Shown piece after piece: positions 62,071 through 64,000 of a stretch of DNA of 64,000 bases (positions within the stretch are counted from its first letter, which is position 1; each line of letters opens with the position of its first letter). The DNA is from Bugula neritina (Eukaryota; Bryozoa; Gymnolaemata; Cheilostomatida; Bugulidae): contig OZ037773.1 of assembly GCA_964035545.1 (NCBI GenBank), positions 3,389,751 to 3,453,750 on the forward strand. Direction: 5' to 3'. Below the pieces are notes generated by a model. It worked only from the letters and a program-made list of their open reading frames with translations, ran no database searches and was not told the origin of the DNA. The translations under genes were made by a program, and so were the position numbers.

Positions 62071-62870
62071 TATATTTATTGATTGGATTATGACCAGCCA
62101 TAATATTTTCATGGTTAGTTTTACTACTTTAGTTCCTCATCAGCTGATATCTTATTTAATTTTCTCTCAATGGACAATCATCAATGTATACTATTGCGTT
62201 GAATTGCTAATGACATGTTCTGTTATAGTCAACACCTTTATTTATTCTCTGCCACACAATCTCTTTCATGTATCTATTAATGTGCAGCAACCTCTGCAAC
62301 TTTGTCATTGTTCCAATAAAACAACATATTGTTCTCATATATAATATTATTATATACTCTTTTTCTCCTGTAAACTAGAAAAACTACTTTACACTCTAAT
62401 CTTGATAAATGCTAGTGATTAAGAAGAGGTTTTCAATTTCTAGATATCACCTATATATCTTGGTGATATCACAGAAAATATAGAGCCAGATATCATAATA
62501 TAGAGGTGATACATGCTTTGTTTACTGTAAAATCAAATAATGTTGTTAATTCAAGTAAAGCTTGATATTTTTCCAGCCAAATAATATGTTATATCATGTT
62601 ATATTCAGTCTCATCTCAACTCAATTATTTAAATTTGTTGTAACTATACACTTCCTTAGGCTGTCACATGATTATCTGCCTTCTCTTGTAGCCTTTAGTT
62701 GCCGTCTTGCCCATCACTATACTTGGACCTACTATATATAGCTGTGATTCAATAAAATGATTCACAGACATTTTATTTTTGAATAATATAACAATATCCC
62801 CTGGAACTGTGTTCTTAACTAGCGAGTTGAGGCCTTAGCAATGGCAAAGAGGCAAATAATAATAAAATAA

Positions 62871-64000
62871 CAATATTATGCCAATACTCTCGGGTTGCCC
62901 TAAAATATTATATGTTTAAAACTTCCTGCGTATAGATTGCTCAGCAAAACTTCATTACCGAATATAAATTAGCAAAAAGTATACACAAGACTGTACTAAG
63001 ATGGAAAACAAAAAAGTACACAAACAAAGAGAGGTAGTAAACAAGTAAAAGAACAAAAGTAGTCATGCATACATGACACACATTAGTTGTTTTCACAAGT
63101 AGATTATTGGCTATTTATAGCCCAATGCAGAAAAGCAAGTGCGGCCACATCTGCTCTGGTTTGGTTTGACTCAGTAGCCATGACTTCCTGCTTTACAAGT
63201 ATATCTCGGAACTCATATTGTGTCAGATAAGTTGTTGTGAATCATTGAGCTGAGCAGCTGCTGAGGAAGTAACTGAGAGTTAAAAATATAGACTCACTCT
63301 GTCAGGTCAATGACATGTTCCACAGGAAATAGAGATATAAAACCTTTACCCCCACTTGAATTCGAACCCGAGACCTGCAGCTTGCAAGCAGGCGCACTAA
63401 CCATTACACCACGGGACTACTTGGTAAGCGCAACATTACAAGAGATAATTAATACATTGCACCAAGTATTGTCACTTTTTTGTAGTTCTAGATAATGTCG
63501 TACATGGCTAATTGTTAACAAAAGAAAACAGCTTTGACATAAAAAACCAATAGTTTATATTTTCATACACTTACTGTTTACTGCATGATACAAAACTTTG
63601 TAATATTTTATAATAATCATTGTCATTTCTATAGAAATACAACATATTTTCATGTTATTTGACTTGAAGTATGCATAACTCTCTCCTTTCCTGCTCATCG
63701 CCTCACACTTTATATCAGCCGGCTGACATCTTCCAGTCATGTATTTAGTGTGTTACCAATCTACTATAGTATCATTGAGTTTATGCGTATGTCACAGGCT
63801 AATTATAAACATCATAATTGAGAAAAACATTCTTATGTGATATAATTTATAATGCCTAGAGTTTTATCACATGACTCAGCTATTTCTGCAACACTTAGCT
63901 TGGGTGAGTCACCTGCATGATAGCCTAGGCGTATCTAAACTACAACATAATATGCTGTAGGAACCCGGAAACAACTGAAGCAGTCATATATGTCTCCCTC
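62871..64000. other. terminal intergenic region
   Basis: No gene was recognised apart from the tRNA-like element at 63350-63420. The open frames here overlap that element or are low-complexity. Confidence 0.5.
63350..63420 (-). mobile_element. tRNA-like SINE head or tRNA pseudogene
   Basis: On the minus strand GTCCCGTGGTGTAATGGTTA gives a good D-arm/A-box and GGTCTCGGGTTCGAATTC a good B-box. The acceptor and T stems do not pair well and the anticodon loop is not standard, so a functional tRNA is unlikely. It shares CTTGCAAGCTG and AGGTCTC with 16393-16452. Confidence 0.6.

Larger units (their letters stand above)
56850..62860. repeat. large tandem duplication, unit 2 (RhoGAP2, no GPCR)
   Basis: Matches unit 1 at both ends and through the RhoGAP gene. 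The gap between the RhoGAP stop and the downstream matching block is about 0.5 kb here and about 2.6 kb in unit 1, where GPCR-B lies; no GPCR sequence remains here. Confidence 0.85.

Noticed and set aside
45601-62860. A dedicated GPCR-RhoGAP signalling module or operon
   Set aside because: The genes are on opposite strands with separate polyadenylation signals. Proximity is explained by tandem duplication; a functional link is not shown.
63350-63420. Functional tRNA gene
   Set aside because: A- and B-box are good but the acceptor and T stems do not pair and the anticodon arm is irregular; kept as a tRNA-like SINE head.

Overview
The window is nuclear DNA from an animal. It is AT-rich, with spliceosomal introns of roughly 100-1000 bp, and carries single-copy metazoan housekeeping genes (PRPF39, MRPL28, FNTB, GANAB, GPATCH4) beside lineage-type rhodopsin-class GPCRs, ARHGAP20/TAGAP-like RhoGAPs and a secreted Kunitz/antistasin protein. 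Compact genes with intact human-like exon content, plus tandem GPCR and RhoGAP expansion, suggest a non-bilaterian animal, most likely a demosponge. That placement is inference; no species is assigned. All gene models were built by hand from GT-AG sites with matching phase and from family sequence conservation.

Layout. 1-6762 (+): 3' part of PRPF39, 11 exons. 6763-11314: repeat-bearing intergenic DNA. 11315-15331 (+): secreted antistasin-like/Kunitz/Cys-rich protein, 6 exons. 15332-20568: 3' UTR and intergenic DNA with a tRNA-like SINE and a tandem duplication. 20569-22571 (-): MRPL28, 5 exons. 24622-28317 (+): FNTB, 10 exons. 29459-38536 (-): GANAB, 22 exons. 39883-43038 (+): GPATCH4, 8 coding exons. 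45601-62860: alternating intronless GPCRs on the minus strand (45601-46572, 53968-54912) and two 8-exon RhoGAP genes on the plus strand (49849-53049, 58330-61957). The RhoGAPs sit in a large tandem duplication of about 48.1-56.1 kb versus 56.85-62.86 kb. MRPL28/FNTB and GANAB/GPATCH4 are divergent pairs; FNTB/GANAB and RhoGAP1/GPCR-B are convergent.

The housekeeping genes act in unrelated processes: U1 snRNP splicing, mitochondrial translation, protein farnesylation, ER glycan trimming and a nucleolar G-patch role. No operon or shared pathway is evident. The GPCR/RhoGAP cluster could relate to signalling to Rho GTPases, but only proximity supports that.

The most striking feature is a recurrent structure. 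At six splice sites in four genes a tandem repeat is built on the splice site itself. In PRPF39 introns 5 and 10, FNTB intron 8 and two GANAB introns the repeats carry copies of the 3' splice site, often with the first exon bases, and in the first three the last unit is the acceptor used. In GPATCH4 an 18-bp repeat carries the 5' splice site, giving a ladder of in-frame donors. I know of no name for this pattern. Other observations include two fold-back elements inside introns, a RhoGAP duplicate with a destroyed splice acceptor, and mosaic divergence between the RhoGAP copies.
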